Numbered from the stretch's first letter, positions 26,732 through 36,253 are shown. The stretch is DNA of 64,000 nt from JBBATK01 sp046297095 (GCA_046297095.1 JBKCNS010000018.1:1-64000); one strand, 5' to 3'. Notes: generated by a model from the letters alone, not told the origin. A program made the numbers and translations.

Positions 26732-28269
26732 GTCGTTCATGTAATTCTCGCATTTGTGCTTTCGCGCTGATTCTCGCGGTTGTAGCAATGTGTCTGAACG
26801 GATTGCAGGATCCCGCGTTTGCCCGTGGCAAAAAGAACAAGAAGCAGTCCGTGTCCGCGCCGCGATCATCTCTTCGCTCATCACAAAAGAGTGCTTCAAA
26901 GAGAAAAAGCAGTGCCCGCTCCCGAGCTCAGCGCCGGCGCGATCTTGCTCGCGCCCGAGCAGAGGCCCGCATTCCTAAAGCGCTTTCGTCCATCACTATT
27001 GTTCGCGATTCCATCGTTACCGAAGGCGTGATCTATCGCCAGATTCGGGCTACTCATGCCGATGGCGCGGTATCCGTTGTGCATGCGCTTACCTGTGTGC
27101 TGCGCAATCCCGACTACAGCGTGATGACACTCAAAGCAGAGAATCAGGCCTCGTCGCTGGAGCGTTTGCGAGACTTCCGCTCCCGTTTGGATACTACCGA
27201 GAATAAAACCCTGTACGCCGCTGTGAATGCGCACTTCTGGCGCGCTGTAACCACCACCCCTATTGGTCCCACAGTGTGCAATGGCGAAGTGTGTGAGCTG
27301 CTGCCCTATAAAGATTGGGTGACCTGCTTGTTCGATGCCAAGAACAGACCGGTGATCGATTCCATTACCTTGGAAGCAGCAGTTCGTTTCCCGAACGGAG
27401 AACGCGTTCCTATACGCTCTGTGAACCGACGTGTAGCGCCGGACTCACTTGTGGTGTTCAACTCCTTTGTTGGTCAGACGGTGCCGGCTGTTTCGGGTAA
27501 GCTCATCGAGCAACTGGTTGCGGAGCAAACAACGGATTCAGCTGCCATGGTGCGAGACTCATCAGATATTGAAATTTCCCGAGACTCCGTGCGCGCATTG
27601 CTTGTGCGGGAGCGTCAGGAAGCATCGGCCGAGTTTGGCACTACAAAGATTCGCACGCGATATCTGCGTTCACCTGCGGTGAATCAAGATATCCCCTTGT
27701 TGGTGCTCGATGTAGCCGATAGCGGCAGCGTGGATATGCCCCTGCGCGGGTGCGTGATATCCATGGGTGGTGCTATTGCCAAGCAGAGAACGCTGCGCGC
27801 AGGTGATACGCTGGTTCTGCGATATTCCACCAGCCGCCGGGACAGCATTGTATTTACCAATTCTGTGTGCGGCACTCCCATCCTTGTGTCGAACGGTGCT
27901 ATTAGCAAAGACCTTCGCCCATTGAATTCGGGCCGAGATCGATTCTTCCTGCAACGCCTTGCTCGAACGGCAATCGGTACTGACATCACGCGCAACACCT
28001 TCTACATGGCCACGGTAGAGAACAACACTCGCTCGGTGGGTTTTACCCTTGCGGAGCTGGGAGAATTCATGAAGCGATTCGGGGCCTATAATGCCATGAA
28101 TCTGGATGGCGGAGGATCGGCACAAATGCTGGTTGGCGATTCTCTTGTTAGCCACACATCCACGCAAGGAACACGCCGCATTTCGGTGGCACTTGCTATC
28201 GGCAAACGCAGGCTACAACCTCGCACCAAAAAGGTTGATGCCTCTGCCGGCGAGAATTCTTCGAAGTAA
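26710..28269 (+). CDS. Phosphodiester glycosidase (NAGPA) family protein, exported
   Basis: 519 residues. An N-terminal hydrophobic segment (about 15-38, ending AFARG) is a signal peptide or anchor. A very basic Lys/Arg/Ser linker follows (about 40-88). The rest is a NAGPA/phosphodiester-glycosidase domain (PF09992), recognised by TLYAAVNAHFW near residue 168 and above all by the C-terminal AMNLDGGGSAQMLVGDSLV, followed by a TRRISVALAI end. Family members cleave sugar phosphodiesters such as GlcNAc-1-phosphodiesters and occur in cell-envelope metabolism and sporulation; the substrate here is unknown. It overlaps the upstream membrane-protein gene and converges on the CPBP protease gene with 8 bases between stops. 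Confidence 0.88.
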   Translation: MEFYFRISRSCNSRICAFALILAVVAMCLNGLQDPAFARGKKNKKQSVSAPRSSLRSSQKSASKRKSSARSRAQRRRDLARARAEARIPKALSSITIVRDSIVTEGVIYRQIRATHADGAVSVVHALTCVLRNPDYSVMTLKAENQASSLERLRDFRSRLDTTENKTLYAAVNAHFWRAVTTTPIGPTVCNGEVCELLPYKDWVTCLFDAKNRPVIDSITLEAAVRFPNGERVPIRSVNRRVAPDSLVVFNSFVGQTVPAVSGKLIEQLVAEQTTDSAAMVRDSSDIEISRDSVRALLVRERQEASAEFGTTKIRTRYLRSPAVNQDIPLLVLDVADSGSVDMPLRGCVISMGGAIAKQRTLRAGDTLVLRYSTSRRDSIVFTNSVCGTPILVSNGAISKDLRPLNSGRDRFFLQRLARTAIGTDITRNTFYMATVENNTRSVGFTLAELGEFMKRFGAYNAMNLDGGGSAQMLVGDSLVSHTSTQGTRRISVALAIGKRRLQPRTKKVDASAGENSSK

Positions 28270-28277
28270 CCGCTTCG

Positions 28278-28940
28278 TCAAGAGATCACCGTGGGATACA
28301 CCAAAAACACACACAGATCCCACACGGCATGAGAGATCACGCAGGGGACGAGTGATTGGGTTGAATTGCGAAGCAATCCCCACTGCCATCCAAAAAATGC
28401 TGCTGCTACCACAAGTACATAATTGCCGGTTGCCATATGAACCACGGCATCCGTGGCAGCCATAGCTGCAACACCATTGGCGGGCGACATTCGCTGCGAA
28501 AAAACACTCTGCACATAGCCGCGCCAGAAAAGTTCTTCGGCCGGAGCAACGGCCGCAACCAAGATCAGCGCTATGATCGTCGCCGGTAGTTGGTTGCGAA
28601 GTTCAAAAAGTGTGTGAACACGATCGTACATCTGCGGAATGAACTCGCGCGCAGCAACCAGCGTTGCAACGGTGAGTGCAGAAAAGAACAAGCCGTGAAG
28701 CAACCCCCTGCCTATGTTCCTTACAATGTTGTTGCCCTTTGGCACGCTTCGCAACTCCGTAGTCCGCATCACAAATAGTATCATTGCTCCGCAGACCAGT
28801 GTTATAGCGGGCCAGAAGTAGAGACTGCCGATGCGAGCTGAAAACTCACCTACACCACTGAAGAGCACAAACCATGCTGCGGCTACTGCAAGAAGCGAGC
28901 TCACAAAGATGTGTGGACGTGCAATCAGTGAATCTTTCAT
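28278..28940 (-). CDS. CPBP-family intramembrane metalloprotease
   Basis: 220 residues from ATG 28940 with about six transmembrane helices. The CPBP/Abi signature is complete. Motif 1 is PAEELFWRGYV with the Glu-Glu pair and Arg. Motif 2 is FFGWQWGLLRN. Motif 3 is ISHAVWDL, where the His and a polar residue complete the metal site. Relatives are the eukaryotic Rce1 CAAX protease and bacterial proteins linked to bacteriocin maturation or immunity; the substrate is unknown. The frame continues upstream to 29060, but the added 40 residues are not family-like, so the shorter start is chosen. Confidence 0.88.
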   Translation of the reverse strand: MKDSLIARPHIFVSSLLAVAAAWFVLFSGVGEFSARIGSLYFWPAITLVCGAMILFVMRTTELRSVPKGNNIVRNIGRGLLHGLFFSALTVATLVAAREFIPQMYDRVHTLFELRNQLPATIIALILVAAVAPAEELFWRGYVQSVFSQRMSPANGVAAMAATDAVVHMATGNYVLVVAAAFFGWQWGLLRNSTQSLVPCVISHAVWDLCVFLVYPTVIS

Positions 28941-29268
28941 AGATGTTGATGCAATAGGAGGTTGATAGATAGCCGTGGCGATGAATATCTGACGAACGAC
29001 TCGCAAGTTACAGCAGTGCGCCCGCATCGTTGTTTTCAACAGGGCACCGTACCGCAACAAGCTTGATGAGTTTTACACTCGAGAAATTGACACAATTCAA
29101 CCCTTGACGTAATACTGTTTTTGCCTTCTCTACGTCTGTAGAGTTGTATCAATTGTGGTTGTTTACTCATCGGTAGTTTCTGATGCGCGAACAGTATTCC
29201 AAATGCCAATCAGCCGCTCGAGCATTCACACCCTTGAACTTTCTTTATCATTCTCTATCATTCTCACC
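28941..29268. other. 328-base divergent intergenic region
   Basis: It lies between the CPBP protease (minus) and the DUF4197 gene (plus) and should carry both promoters. Nothing else is visible apart from a 10-base near-repeat just before the plus-strand start (TTCTTTATCA/TTCTCTATCA, 29241-29260). Confidence 0.4.
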
Positions 29269-30024
29269 ATGAAAATCATGATAACCGCAAAAACACTTTC
29301 TCGTGCAGTACTTGTTGTCGTAGCACTATTGGCTGTGAGCAGCACACATGCAGCGGCTCAGGGCTGGCTGGACAAAGCAAAGAAAACCCTCAAAGATGTA
29401 GGCGGCTCCGCCGTAAAGGGATTCAGCGAGGACGATGCCGCAAAAGCGTTGAAAGAGGCACTGGTTCAAGGAACCTCGAAGGGCAGTGCTGCCTTGGGCG
29501 CAACGAATGGATACTTTGGTAATCCTGCCGTGAAGATTCCCTTTCCGAAGGACGCGCAAAAAGTGGAGAGTACTTTGCGCAAAGTTGGCTTGGGGCAAAA
29601 AGTAGACGATGCCGTGCTGGCAATCAACCGAGCCGCCGAGCAAGCGGCCAACGAAGCAAAACCGATTTTCGTTTCGGCTATTGAAAAGATGACGGTGACC
29701 GATGCGGTGTCTATCGTTAACGGCAGCGACACTGCAGCCACTGCCTACCTGCGCCGCAGTTCCTCGCCGGCGCTGTATCAGGCCATGCTTCCGGTAATCA
29801 CCAAAGCATTGGAGAAAGTGCAAGCCACGCAATACTGGCAGTCGGTGATGACTGCGTACAATAAGATTCCCTTCGTGGAGAAGATCAATCCCGATTTGCC
29901 GGCTTACACCACGAACATGGCCATGAACGGACTGTTTGTTACCATTGCCAACGAAGAGAAGCAGATACGTTCCAACCCTGTTGCTCGAACCACGGAACTT
30001 CTAAAGAAGGTATTTTCGAAATAA
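29269..30024 (+). CDS. DUF4197 family exported protein
   Basis: 251 residues from ATG 29269. A signal peptide covers residues 1-30 (VVVALLAVSSTHAAAQG), followed directly by GWLDKAKKTL. The body is the all-helical DUF4197 domain: ALKEALVQGTSKG, NPAVKIPFP, LRKVGLG, INRAAEQAANEAKPIF, and the C-terminal ANEEKQIRSNPVARTTELLKKVF. The family is common in Bacteroidota and Proteobacteria, is periplasmic and has no assigned function. The open frame extends upstream to 29155 but those residues precede the signal peptide and are unlikely to be translated. The downstream gene starts 27 bases after the stop, so they may share a transcript. Confidence 0.9.
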   Translation: MKIMITAKTLSRAVLVVVALLAVSSTHAAAQGWLDKAKKTLKDVGGSAVKGFSEDDAAKALKEALVQGTSKGSAALGATNGYFGNPAVKIPFPKDAQKVESTLRKVGLGQKVDDAVLAINRAAEQAANEAKPIFVSAIEKMTVTDAVSIVNGSDTAATAYLRRSSSPALYQAMLPVITKALEKVQATQYWQSVMTAYNKIPFVEKINPDLPAYTTNMAMNGLFVTIANEEKQIRSNPVARTTELLKKVFSK

Positions 30025-30050
30025 AACCTTCGGCTTCGAACTACAGAACC

Positions 30051-30416
30051 ATGAGATCTCCTCGAGGTCCGGTGCCACCGGATGATACGAACATAGAACC
30101 ACCCGTCGTAGCAAGTGGCGATGTAGTGATTCGACGGCGCCGCCGGTTACTGGTGCTTCTTATTGGAGTTTTGTCCGTGCTGTTCGGGATGTGCTCAGAC
30201 TACGGTTTCATTACGCGTCTGCAGCTTGAACAGCGCAAATCCGAACTCACAGACTCTATTCAATCGGCACGTACGAACGTGGATTCACTTTTTGTGCGAA
30301 GCAAAAAGTTGCGCTACGATACACTGGAGATTGAACGCTTAGCGCGGGAGAAGTACGGCTTGGCGCGTCCCGGCGAGCAAGTGGTTATTGTTCGTAAACC
30401 TTCAGCACAACCATGA
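30051..30416 (+). CDS. Septum formation initiator (DivIC/FtsB-like)
   Basis: 121 residues with one transmembrane helix (about 32-49) after an Arg-rich cytoplasmic stretch (RRRRR). A periplasmic coiled coil follows (about 55-95), and then the family's C-terminal signature IERLAREKYGLARPGEQVVIV. FtsB/DivIC proteins bridge division proteins at the septum and act with FtsL and FtsQ/DivIB. Its stop overlaps the start of the RidA-like gene (ATGA at 30413-30416). The linkage to metabolic genes is not informative about function. Confidence 0.9.
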   Translation: MRSPRGPVPPDDTNIEPPVVASGDVVIRRRRRLLVLLIGVLSVLFGMCSDYGFITRLQLEQRKSELTDSIQSARTNVDSLFVRSKKLRYDTLEIERLAREKYGLARPGEQVVIVRKPSAQP

Positions 30417-30898
30417 CACGGCATTTTGTATTTCGCACTTCGATCACAGCTATTTTCCTGTGCATGGCAGCACTGATACTGCCTGCGTGTTCCACACATT
30501 TACACCATTCCATGAAGCAAACAATTCTAACTAGTGATGCGCCGGCTCCTATAGGGCCGTATTCACAAGGCATTGCAGCCCAGGGCCGCATGTATTTCTT
30601 TTCGGGTCAGATAGCGCTCACCGCGGGCGGAGAATTGATTAACGGCGACGTTCGAGCTCAAACACATCAGGTGTGTGCGAACATCAAAGCGTTGCTGCAT
30701 TCTCAAGCTCTGGATTTTTCTCATGTGGTAAAAACTACCGTGTTCCTAAAAGATATGAATGAGTTTGCGGCCATGAACGAAGTGTATGCGGAGTACTTTG
30801 GCGCTTCGTCGCCGGCTCGTTCCACAGTGGAAGTAGCGCGCCTTCCCAAGGACGTTCGTGTAGAAATTGAAGTGATCGCAATGGGCCCCCAGCAATGA
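30413..30898 (+). CDS. RidA-family enamine/imine deaminase with an N-terminal signal-like extension
   Basis: 161 residues as read from the ATG that overlaps the upstream stop. Residues 34-161 are a complete RidA domain beginning MKQTILTSDAPAPIGPYSQG, with SGQIAL and the catalytic Arg in ARSTVEVARLPKD. RidA hydrolyses reactive 2-aminoacrylate and other imines in the cytoplasm. The 33 residues before it look like a lipoprotein signal: basic start, hydrophobic core FLCMAALIL and a cysteine in PACST. ATG 30512 would give the ordinary cytoplasmic enzyme, so two products or an exported form are possible. The downstream gene overlaps by four bases (ATGA). Confidence 0.87.
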   Translation: MTRHFVFRTSITAIFLCMAALILPACSTHLHHSMKQTILTSDAPAPIGPYSQGIAAQGRMYFFSGQIALTAGGELINGDVRAQTHQVCANIKALLHSQALDFSHVVKTTVFLKDMNEFAAMNEVYAEYFGASSPARSTVEVARLPKDVRVEIEVIAMGPQQ

Positions 30899-31440
30899 GC
30901 TCTGCGGCCATAACATGCCTGATGTGCATGGCGTTGTTTGGCACAGTGCTTCACGCGGGTGATTCTACCGCCTTGAAGCCGCCGGTGGTGAGCGCGCAAA
31001 GCGCTAAGCTCGACGAAGAGAAGAGCAAATCTCCGACGGGAGCGATACTAAGATCTCTGGTGTTTCCGGGATGGGGGCAGTTGTACAATGAATCGTACCT
31101 CAAAGCCGGAGCATTTGCTATTGCTGCTGTCTCCGTGACGAGCATCATTGTGTGGAACGACGTTAAATTTTCCGGCGCGCAAACGCGGTACGATGCGTTG
31201 TCATCCACCGATCCACTTAAAGAGCGCACATTCAGAGAAAAAGAGTTCTACCGAGATCAGCGAGATGTTGCCGGCTTATGGTTGCTTGGTGTGTATGCTC
31301 TTGCTGCCGTGGATGCCTATGTGGGCGCTCATTTGTTCAGTTTTGATGTGAGCGATAAAGGCGTAAGCTGGGCTCCGCTGCCGGTGCGTGGAGCAGGCTC
31401 TCAGACAGCCGCATCTCTACTCATTTCCGTGCAATTCTAG
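30895..31440 (+). CDS. DUF5683 membrane protein
   Basis: 181 residues with a signal peptide or first helix at 5-22. The DUF5683 hallmark is present: AILRSLVFPGWGQLYNESYLKAG, then two membrane helices (ending AAVSVTSIIVW and LLGVYALAAVDAYVGAHL) flanking a polar helix with DQRDVAGLW. The family is confined largely to Bacteroidota and relatives and has no established function. It overlaps the RidA-like gene at its 5' end. Its TAG stop shares the tetranucleotide CTAG with the stop of the converging OmpA-like gene. Confidence 0.88.
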   Translation: MSSAAITCLMCMALFGTVLHAGDSTALKPPVVSAQSAKLDEEKSKSPTGAILRSLVFPGWGQLYNESYLKAGAFAIAAVSVTSIIVWNDVKFSGAQTRYDALSSTDPLKERTFREKEFYRDQRDVAGLWLLGVYALAAVDAYVGAHLFSFDVSDKGVSWAPLPVRGAGSQTAASLLISVQF

Positions 31441-32882
31441 GGCATGTTGCTGATGAGCAAACGAACTGTTGCGCGGCGGTTTTGAGCGCGGCCCTCAGCA
31501 GTGGTGTTGGTGGCGGCAGGCATAGAGCTACCAAACGAGGCGCATGAAATTTTCGGGCTTGCAGACGTAGACACAGATTCAGATGCAGCCGCACGTAGCG
31601 CGTGCTCCACAGCCATACGCACAGCTTGAGCTCTCTTCGTGGACAATACTGCGTTGTGTGCTGTAGTTCCTGTGGAGTCTGTGTGCCCATGAATAATCAC
31701 ACGAACATTCTTCGATAAGCATTGCGATGCAACGACGCGCAGCGTAGAAACAAATGCGCTATCTCGAATGCCGTAACTATCAACTTCAAAGCGGCATTCC
31801 AGCTGTACTGTATCGGTGCGTGCGCTTGTTCGGGAAGCAGAGCTTCGCTGAGTTGAATCCGCCTGTTCAGCGATACGTACATCCTTCACGATGGATACAC
31901 CCATGCGGCTGCTCTGCGGCAACTGAATGCTGAACACTCCCGATCCGTGAAGTGAATCGGAGGAAACAATCAAGGCAGTAGCACCGTCTGCTGCCAGCGA
32001 AAAGCAATGATCCAATGCTCCCGTGTTTACCGATGTTCCCAGCGAGGTAGGCTCAGTCCAATCGTTCGATTCGACGCTGCTGCGCCGTGTAACATACACG
32101 TCCTGACTGCCGCTGCCACCACGACCATCGGAGGTAAAATAGAGCGTGCGACCATCAAAGGCCAGAAACGGAGATCCCTCCGTTCCGCGAGTGTTGATGC
32201 GGTCTCCAAGGGACACGGGCGCGGAAAATGTCCACGATGAATTATTCGAGGTGGACACTCTAGAGCATACAGATACATCCATCCCGCGGCCCGGCTGTTC
32301 CAGCGAAAGAAACAAGGTACGGTTATCAAATGCCAGATGAGCATAGACATGCGATGATTGCAACTCGCCGCCGTCGATCGTCACGGGAGTGGGCGCAGAC
32401 CAACTGCCGGCCAACCGTTGCACAATAAACAACTGCACGCGTGGCTTTGAGTTTGTGATTACCGTGCGCGCTAAGAGACCGGTGCTGCCATCGGGTGAAA
32501 GTGAACACAGTACATCGCTGTTTAAGGTGTTCAGCGAGCGCTCGTTTACGGCTTCGGACCAACGGCCGAAGGTGTCCTTCGTGCACGACCATACATCGTC
32601 GGCATCTCGCGTGCGGCCTACATTGTCGGGATGATACTTGCGCGAGAAATACATGGTGCGGCCGTCGTAACTAAGCAGCGGGTACACCACAGGCGCGTAT
32701 TCGTTTATACTTCCTTGAACGAAGGTCTTGGCCATGGTTGCCTGCTCGGGAGTAGTGACGGGAGCGGCGAAACTACCGGCACTGCCGGCAAGTATCACAC
32801 ACAGCAACGATGCCGGTACGCGCATCACTGTAAGCGTTCCAAACGCTGCGAACAACTTGACAATGAATGAGTCTTTATGCAT
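31437..32882 (-). CDS. PD40 beta-propeller protein with C-terminal OmpA domain
   Basis: 481 residues from ATG 32882. A signal peptide lies around residues 18-45. WD40-like (PD40) repeats follow, with patterns such as PLLSYDGRTMYFSRK, SPFLAFDGRTLYFTSDGRGG and YVTRR. The C-terminal OmpA-like peptidoglycan-binding domain spans about 350-481 (VIIHGHTDSTGT, STKRAQAV, RAQNRRATVRL). Proteins of this plan in Bacteroidota sit in the periplasm or outer membrane and include T9SS component PorE-type proteins. Whether this one is a secretion component is not decided. The open frame reaches far upstream over mfd, but the translation there is antisense-like noise. The true start overlaps the mfd stop by 8 bases, so it is expressed after mfd. 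Confidence 0.85.
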   Translation of the reverse strand: MHKDSFIVKLFAAFGTLTVMRVPASLLCVILAGSAGSFAAPVTTPEQATMAKTFVQGSINEYAPVVYPLLSYDGRTMYFSRKYHPDNVGRTRDADDVWSCTKDTFGRWSEAVNERSLNTLNSDVLCSLSPDGSTGLLARTVITNSKPRVQLFIVQRLAGSWSAPTPVTIDGGELQSSHVYAHLAFDNRTLFLSLEQPGRGMDVSVCSRVSTSNNSSWTFSAPVSLGDRINTRGTEGSPFLAFDGRTLYFTSDGRGGSGSQDVYVTRRSSVESNDWTEPTSLGTSVNTGALDHCFSLAADGATALIVSSDSLHGSGVFSIQLPQSSRMGVSIVKDVRIAEQADSTQRSSASRTSARTDTVQLECRFEVDSYGIRDSAFVSTLRVVASQCLSKNVRVIIHGHTDSTGTTAHNAVLSTKRAQAVRMAVEHALRAAASESVSTSASPKISCASFGSSMPAATNTTAEGRAQNRRATVRLLISNMP

Positions 32883-35800
32883 GATCTTTTGGTGCCCGTA
32901 CAAGAGCTTCTTGAACATCCAGTGCCAACGATTGCACCACCGTAAGCGCTTCGTCCCTGTGCTGCACGGGGATCTCGATGATGATACGTTTTTGATTTTG
33001 TTTGAAGCGCGCACCGTCTCGTTGTGAAACGCGCTCAACGATACGCGGGAACGCCAGCTTGATGTATTGCTCTGCAATGGAAGCCGAGATCTCGATAGTG
33101 AGTTGCGCGCTCGAAACCAGCAGACGATCGAAGCCGGCAGGAAGTGCCGCCAGGCGCAGCCGCACCGCAAAGAGCAGATTTTCTGCTTGGGGCGGAAGCG
33201 CGCCGTAACGGTCGCGCAGTTCACCGGAGATATCTTCCAACGAACGTTCCGTGCGGGCATTGAACAAGCGTTTGTAGAACTCAAAACGCTCCGTGTCTTT
33301 AGGCACATAGGACTCCGGAAGTAAGGCATCGCCATCTAATTCTACCGCCAAGTCTTCGTTCGATACATTCAGCAACTCACTCTCCGGGAACATGCCGCTG
33401 AACTCATCATGACGTAACTCGCGCACCGCTTCATCCACGATTTTCTGATAAGTCTCTAAACCAAGCTCGGCTATAAATCCGCTCTGCTCTGCTCCCAGCA
33501 GATTGCCTGCGCCGCGAATCTCCAAATCGCGCATGGCTAGGTGGAATCCGCTGCCCAGGTCGGTATGTTCTTCTATGGCCTGTAAGCGACGAATGGCGGT
33601 GCGATTCAATGTCTTTACCGGTGGAACGCACAGATAGCAATATGCTTGTGTGTTCGATCGCCCCACACGCCCACGCAGCTGATACAGTTCCGCCAGACCG
33701 AAACGATCGGCGTGATTAATGATCATGGTATTCACGTTGGGAATGTCCAGACCGCTCTCTACAATCTTTGTACTCAGAAGCACATCAAATTTTCGCTCCA
33801 GAAAACGCTCCATCACGTTTTCAAGTTTCTTCGGATCCATTTGTCCGTGAGCGATGCCGAAGCGTAGACCCGGCATGATCTCTACCAAGCGCATGGCTAT
33901 TTCGTCCAGCTCGTGAATGCTGTCGTTTACCAAATACAGTTGCCCGCCGCGCTCCAGCTCGCGTGCGATGGCTTCGTGAAGCACATCGTTGTCCCACTCG
34001 ATAATGCTCGTCTGAACCGGAAGGCGATTTCGTGGCGGAGTTTCGATCAAGCTGAGATCTCGCGCGCCCATCAACGAGAAATTCAATGTGCGGGGAATAG
34101 GCGTAGCCGTGAGCGTCAGTGTATCTACATTGGCGCGAATAGAACGGAGCTTTTCTTTGGCACTCACGCCAAAGCGTTGCTCTTCGTCGATAATCAACAA
34201 GCCCAGATTGCGGAACTCAACATCCTTACTTAGGATACGGTGTGTTCCCACAAGTATATCCACTTCGCCGGCTTTCACTCGCTCCAAAACGTTCTTCTGC
34301 TCCTCCGGTGTGCGGAAGCGCGACAGTACATCAACTTTAACAGGGAAGCGGCGTAAGCGCTCGCTAAAGGTTAGGAAGTGCTGCTGGGCAAGAATGGTTG
34401 TGGGCACAAGGACCGCTACCTGTTTGCCGGCTTGCGCAGCTTTGAAGGCAGCTCGAATGGCTACTTCCGTTTTTCCGAAACCAACGTCGCCGCATACTAG
34501 TCTGTCCATTGGCATGGGCACCTCCATGTCCGACTTTACCTCTGCAGTGGCACGAGCTTGATCGGGAGTGTCCTCGTACATGAACGACGCTTCGAATTCT
34601 TTTTGCCAAATGGTGTCGGCAGGATAAGCATAGCCACGCAATGATTTGCGCTGAGCGTAGAGCGTTATAAGATCGCGGGCTATATCCTTTACTTTTTTCT
34701 TGGTGCGCGCTTTCTTCCGTTCCCAATCGCCGCTGCCCAGTTTGCTCAGCTTAGCGGAAACTCCTTCAGCTGCCGAGTATCGTTGCAGCTTGTGCAAATA
34801 GTTTAGGTGCACATACAGCACATCATCGTCGGCGAACAACAGGCGTACGCTCTCTTGCTTGCTTCCCGCAATGGTGATAGTCTCCAGGCCGTCGAATCGC
34901 CCCACGCCTTTGTCTATGTGCACGATCAAATCACCGCGCCGCAACTGTTGAAGTTCGCGCAGCGTTAAGCCTGCCGAGGGCGCATAGCGCCTGGCGTCGC
35001 GGAAGCGTTGACGGTTGAACACTTCGTGCTCGGTGATCACACTCAGGCGTTCTTCCGGCCATGTGAAGCCCGCATGTGGTGTGCCGTGCAGCCAGTGTAT
35101 TCTCTCAATTCGTAGGCTAACATCGTTGAGCTCATCGGACTCGCGGCGGTCGGCCACATTGTCTAACAACTCGTGCATTCGCTTTGTGTGAATAGAGCCC
35201 TCGGCACACACAAACACCGCATATCCTGCATCCTGATTCTGAATGAGTTCATCGTAGAGTTCATCCATGGATGCATCCACAGACATCTGCGCCGACGATT
35301 GCGTTTCCAGAGTGCATGCACCAAGCGGATTAATCAAGAGCGTTGCCCTCGAATGCAGAAGTTCGTACAAACTATGAGCTTCGCAGTCGTCGAACAGAGT
35401 AGACAAATGATCGGGCTCATCCAGCACAATAAGCGTTTCGTCGTGCAGGTAGTCGGTTAGTCGGCACGAGAATTCATCATGTTCATCGCTGATAAATCTG
35501 GCAAGAAACTCAACGGATTCGTGCTCGCGAATACTTCGCTGAGACAAAGGATCGAACTCGCGAATAGAGTCGATGCTATTACCCCAAAATTCAATACGCA
35601 GCGGGGTGGACCATCCCACAGGAAACACGTCGATGATACCGCCTCGGATAGCTATGTCGCCGGGTTGTGCCACAAAGTCGCGCCGCTCAAAGCCGTTCAA
35701 GAGCAGGTGTGTAGTCAGGTCTTCAAAGCCGCGGGTGTCTCCTCTGCGTAGTTGCAGCGTGTTTATAACTACCGCCTCTCGCCGCGGCAGAGGAATGAGA

Positions 35801-36225
35801 AAAGATGCCGGAGTGGCAATCACCACCGAGACAGCACTTTTCTCAATTGTTGTCACTACATCCACAATGCGCGCCATATCCTCGTGATGATGATTGATGG
35901 CAGAGCGTGTTTTAGATATCTCGGGAAATGCAGCAACAGCCGTATGCGGAATAATAGTGGCCAGATCGTGGTACCATGCCGAGACTACTTCGGGGGCACA
36001 CACAATCATCATTCTACGTTTGGCATGCATGTGCGCCGATGCCGTTACCAGAGACTTCAGCGAACCGCGCAGAGTTTTGGTGAGAACCGGTTGTTTCGAT
36101 TCCAACGCCGCAGTAAGACTCTTGTTGAAAGGAGTCTTTTCAAACGCTCGCAATAAGGGTAACAATGGAGGAGCAGATACGGCCATGCGGTTGGGATCAA
36201 GTTCGAATAGGTGGTACCGGTGCAT
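32875..36225 (-). CDS. mfd: Transcription-repair coupling factor Mfd
   Basis: 1116 residues. Mfd removes RNA polymerase stalled at lesions and recruits UvrA. The N-terminal UvrB-like domains (GFERRDFVAQPGDIAIRGGIIDVFP) and the CarD-like RNA-polymerase-interacting domain (LRRGDLIVHIDKGVGRFDG) are visible, followed by the superfamily 2 translocase. The translocase has Walker A GDVGFGKTEVAIRA, DEEQ box IIDEEQRFGV and motifs TATPIPRTL and QLRGRVGRS. The TRCF C-terminal domain is present. ATG 36225 is preferred to the TTG at 36237, which would sit on the predicted transcription start downstream of the TATTTTTG element. The OmpA/PD40 gene follows with an 8-base overlap. Confidence 0.97.
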   Translation of the reverse strand: MHRYHLFELDPNRMAVSAPPLLPLLRAFEKTPFNKSLTAALESKQPVLTKTLRGSLKSLVTASAHMHAKRRMMIVCAPEVVSAWYHDLATIIPHTAVAAFPEISKTRSAINHHHEDMARIVDVVTTIEKSAVSVVIATPASFLIPLPRREAVVINTLQLRRGDTRGFEDLTTHLLLNGFERRDFVAQPGDIAIRGGIIDVFPVGWSTPLRIEFWGNSIDSIREFDPLSQRSIREHESVEFLARFISDEHDEFSCRLTDYLHDETLIVLDEPDHLSTLFDDCEAHSLYELLHSRATLLINPLGACTLETQSSAQMSVDASMDELYDELIQNQDAGYAVFVCAEGSIHTKRMHELLDNVADRRESDELNDVSLRIERIHWLHGTPHAGFTWPEERLSVITEHEVFNRQRFRDARRYAPSAGLTLRELQQLRRGDLIVHIDKGVGRFDGLETITIAGSKQESVRLLFADDDVLYVHLNYLHKLQRYSAAEGVSAKLSKLGSGDWERKKARTKKKVKDIARDLITLYAQRKSLRGYAYPADTIWQKEFEASFMYEDTPDQARATAEVKSDMEVPMPMDRLVCGDVGFGKTEVAIRAAFKAAQAGKQVAVLVPTTILAQQHFLTFSERLRRFPVKVDVLSRFRTPEEQKNVLERVKAGEVDILVGTHRILSKDVEFRNLGLLIIDEEQRFGVSAKEKLRSIRANVDTLTLTATPIPRTLNFSLMGARDLSLIETPPRNRLPVQTSIIEWDNDVLHEAIARELERGGQLYLVNDSIHELDEIAMRLVEIMPGLRFGIAHGQMDPKKLENVMERFLERKFDVLLSTKIVESGLDIPNVNTMIINHADRFGLAELYQLRGRVGRSNTQAYCYLCVPPVKTLNRTAIRRLQAIEEHTDLGSGFHLAMRDLEIRGAGNLLGAEQSGFIAELGLETYQKIVDEAVRELRHDEFSGMFPESELLNVSNEDLAVELDGDALLPESYVPKDTERFEFYKRLFNARTERSLEDISGELRDRYGALPPQAENLLFAVRLRLAALPAGFDRLLVSSAQLTIEISASIAEQYIKLAFPRIVERVSQRDGARFKQNQKRIIIEIPVQHRDEALTVVQSLALDVQEALVRAPKDHA

Positions 36226-36245
36226 ACCGGCATACAACGAGAGTG

Positions 36246-36253
36246 CAAAAATA
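36246..36253 (-). promoter_or_regulatory. Candidate -7 promoter element of mfd
   Basis: The minus strand reads TATTTTTG, an exact TAnnTTTG, about 20 bases upstream of the ATG at 36225. It implies a very short leader. Confidence 0.5.

Noticed and set aside
32883..33335. N-terminal extension of the OmpA/PD40 gene by 151 codons
   Set aside because: The extension lies in mfd coding sequence, is Arg/Ser/Cys-rich noise and precedes a clear signal peptide starting at 32882.
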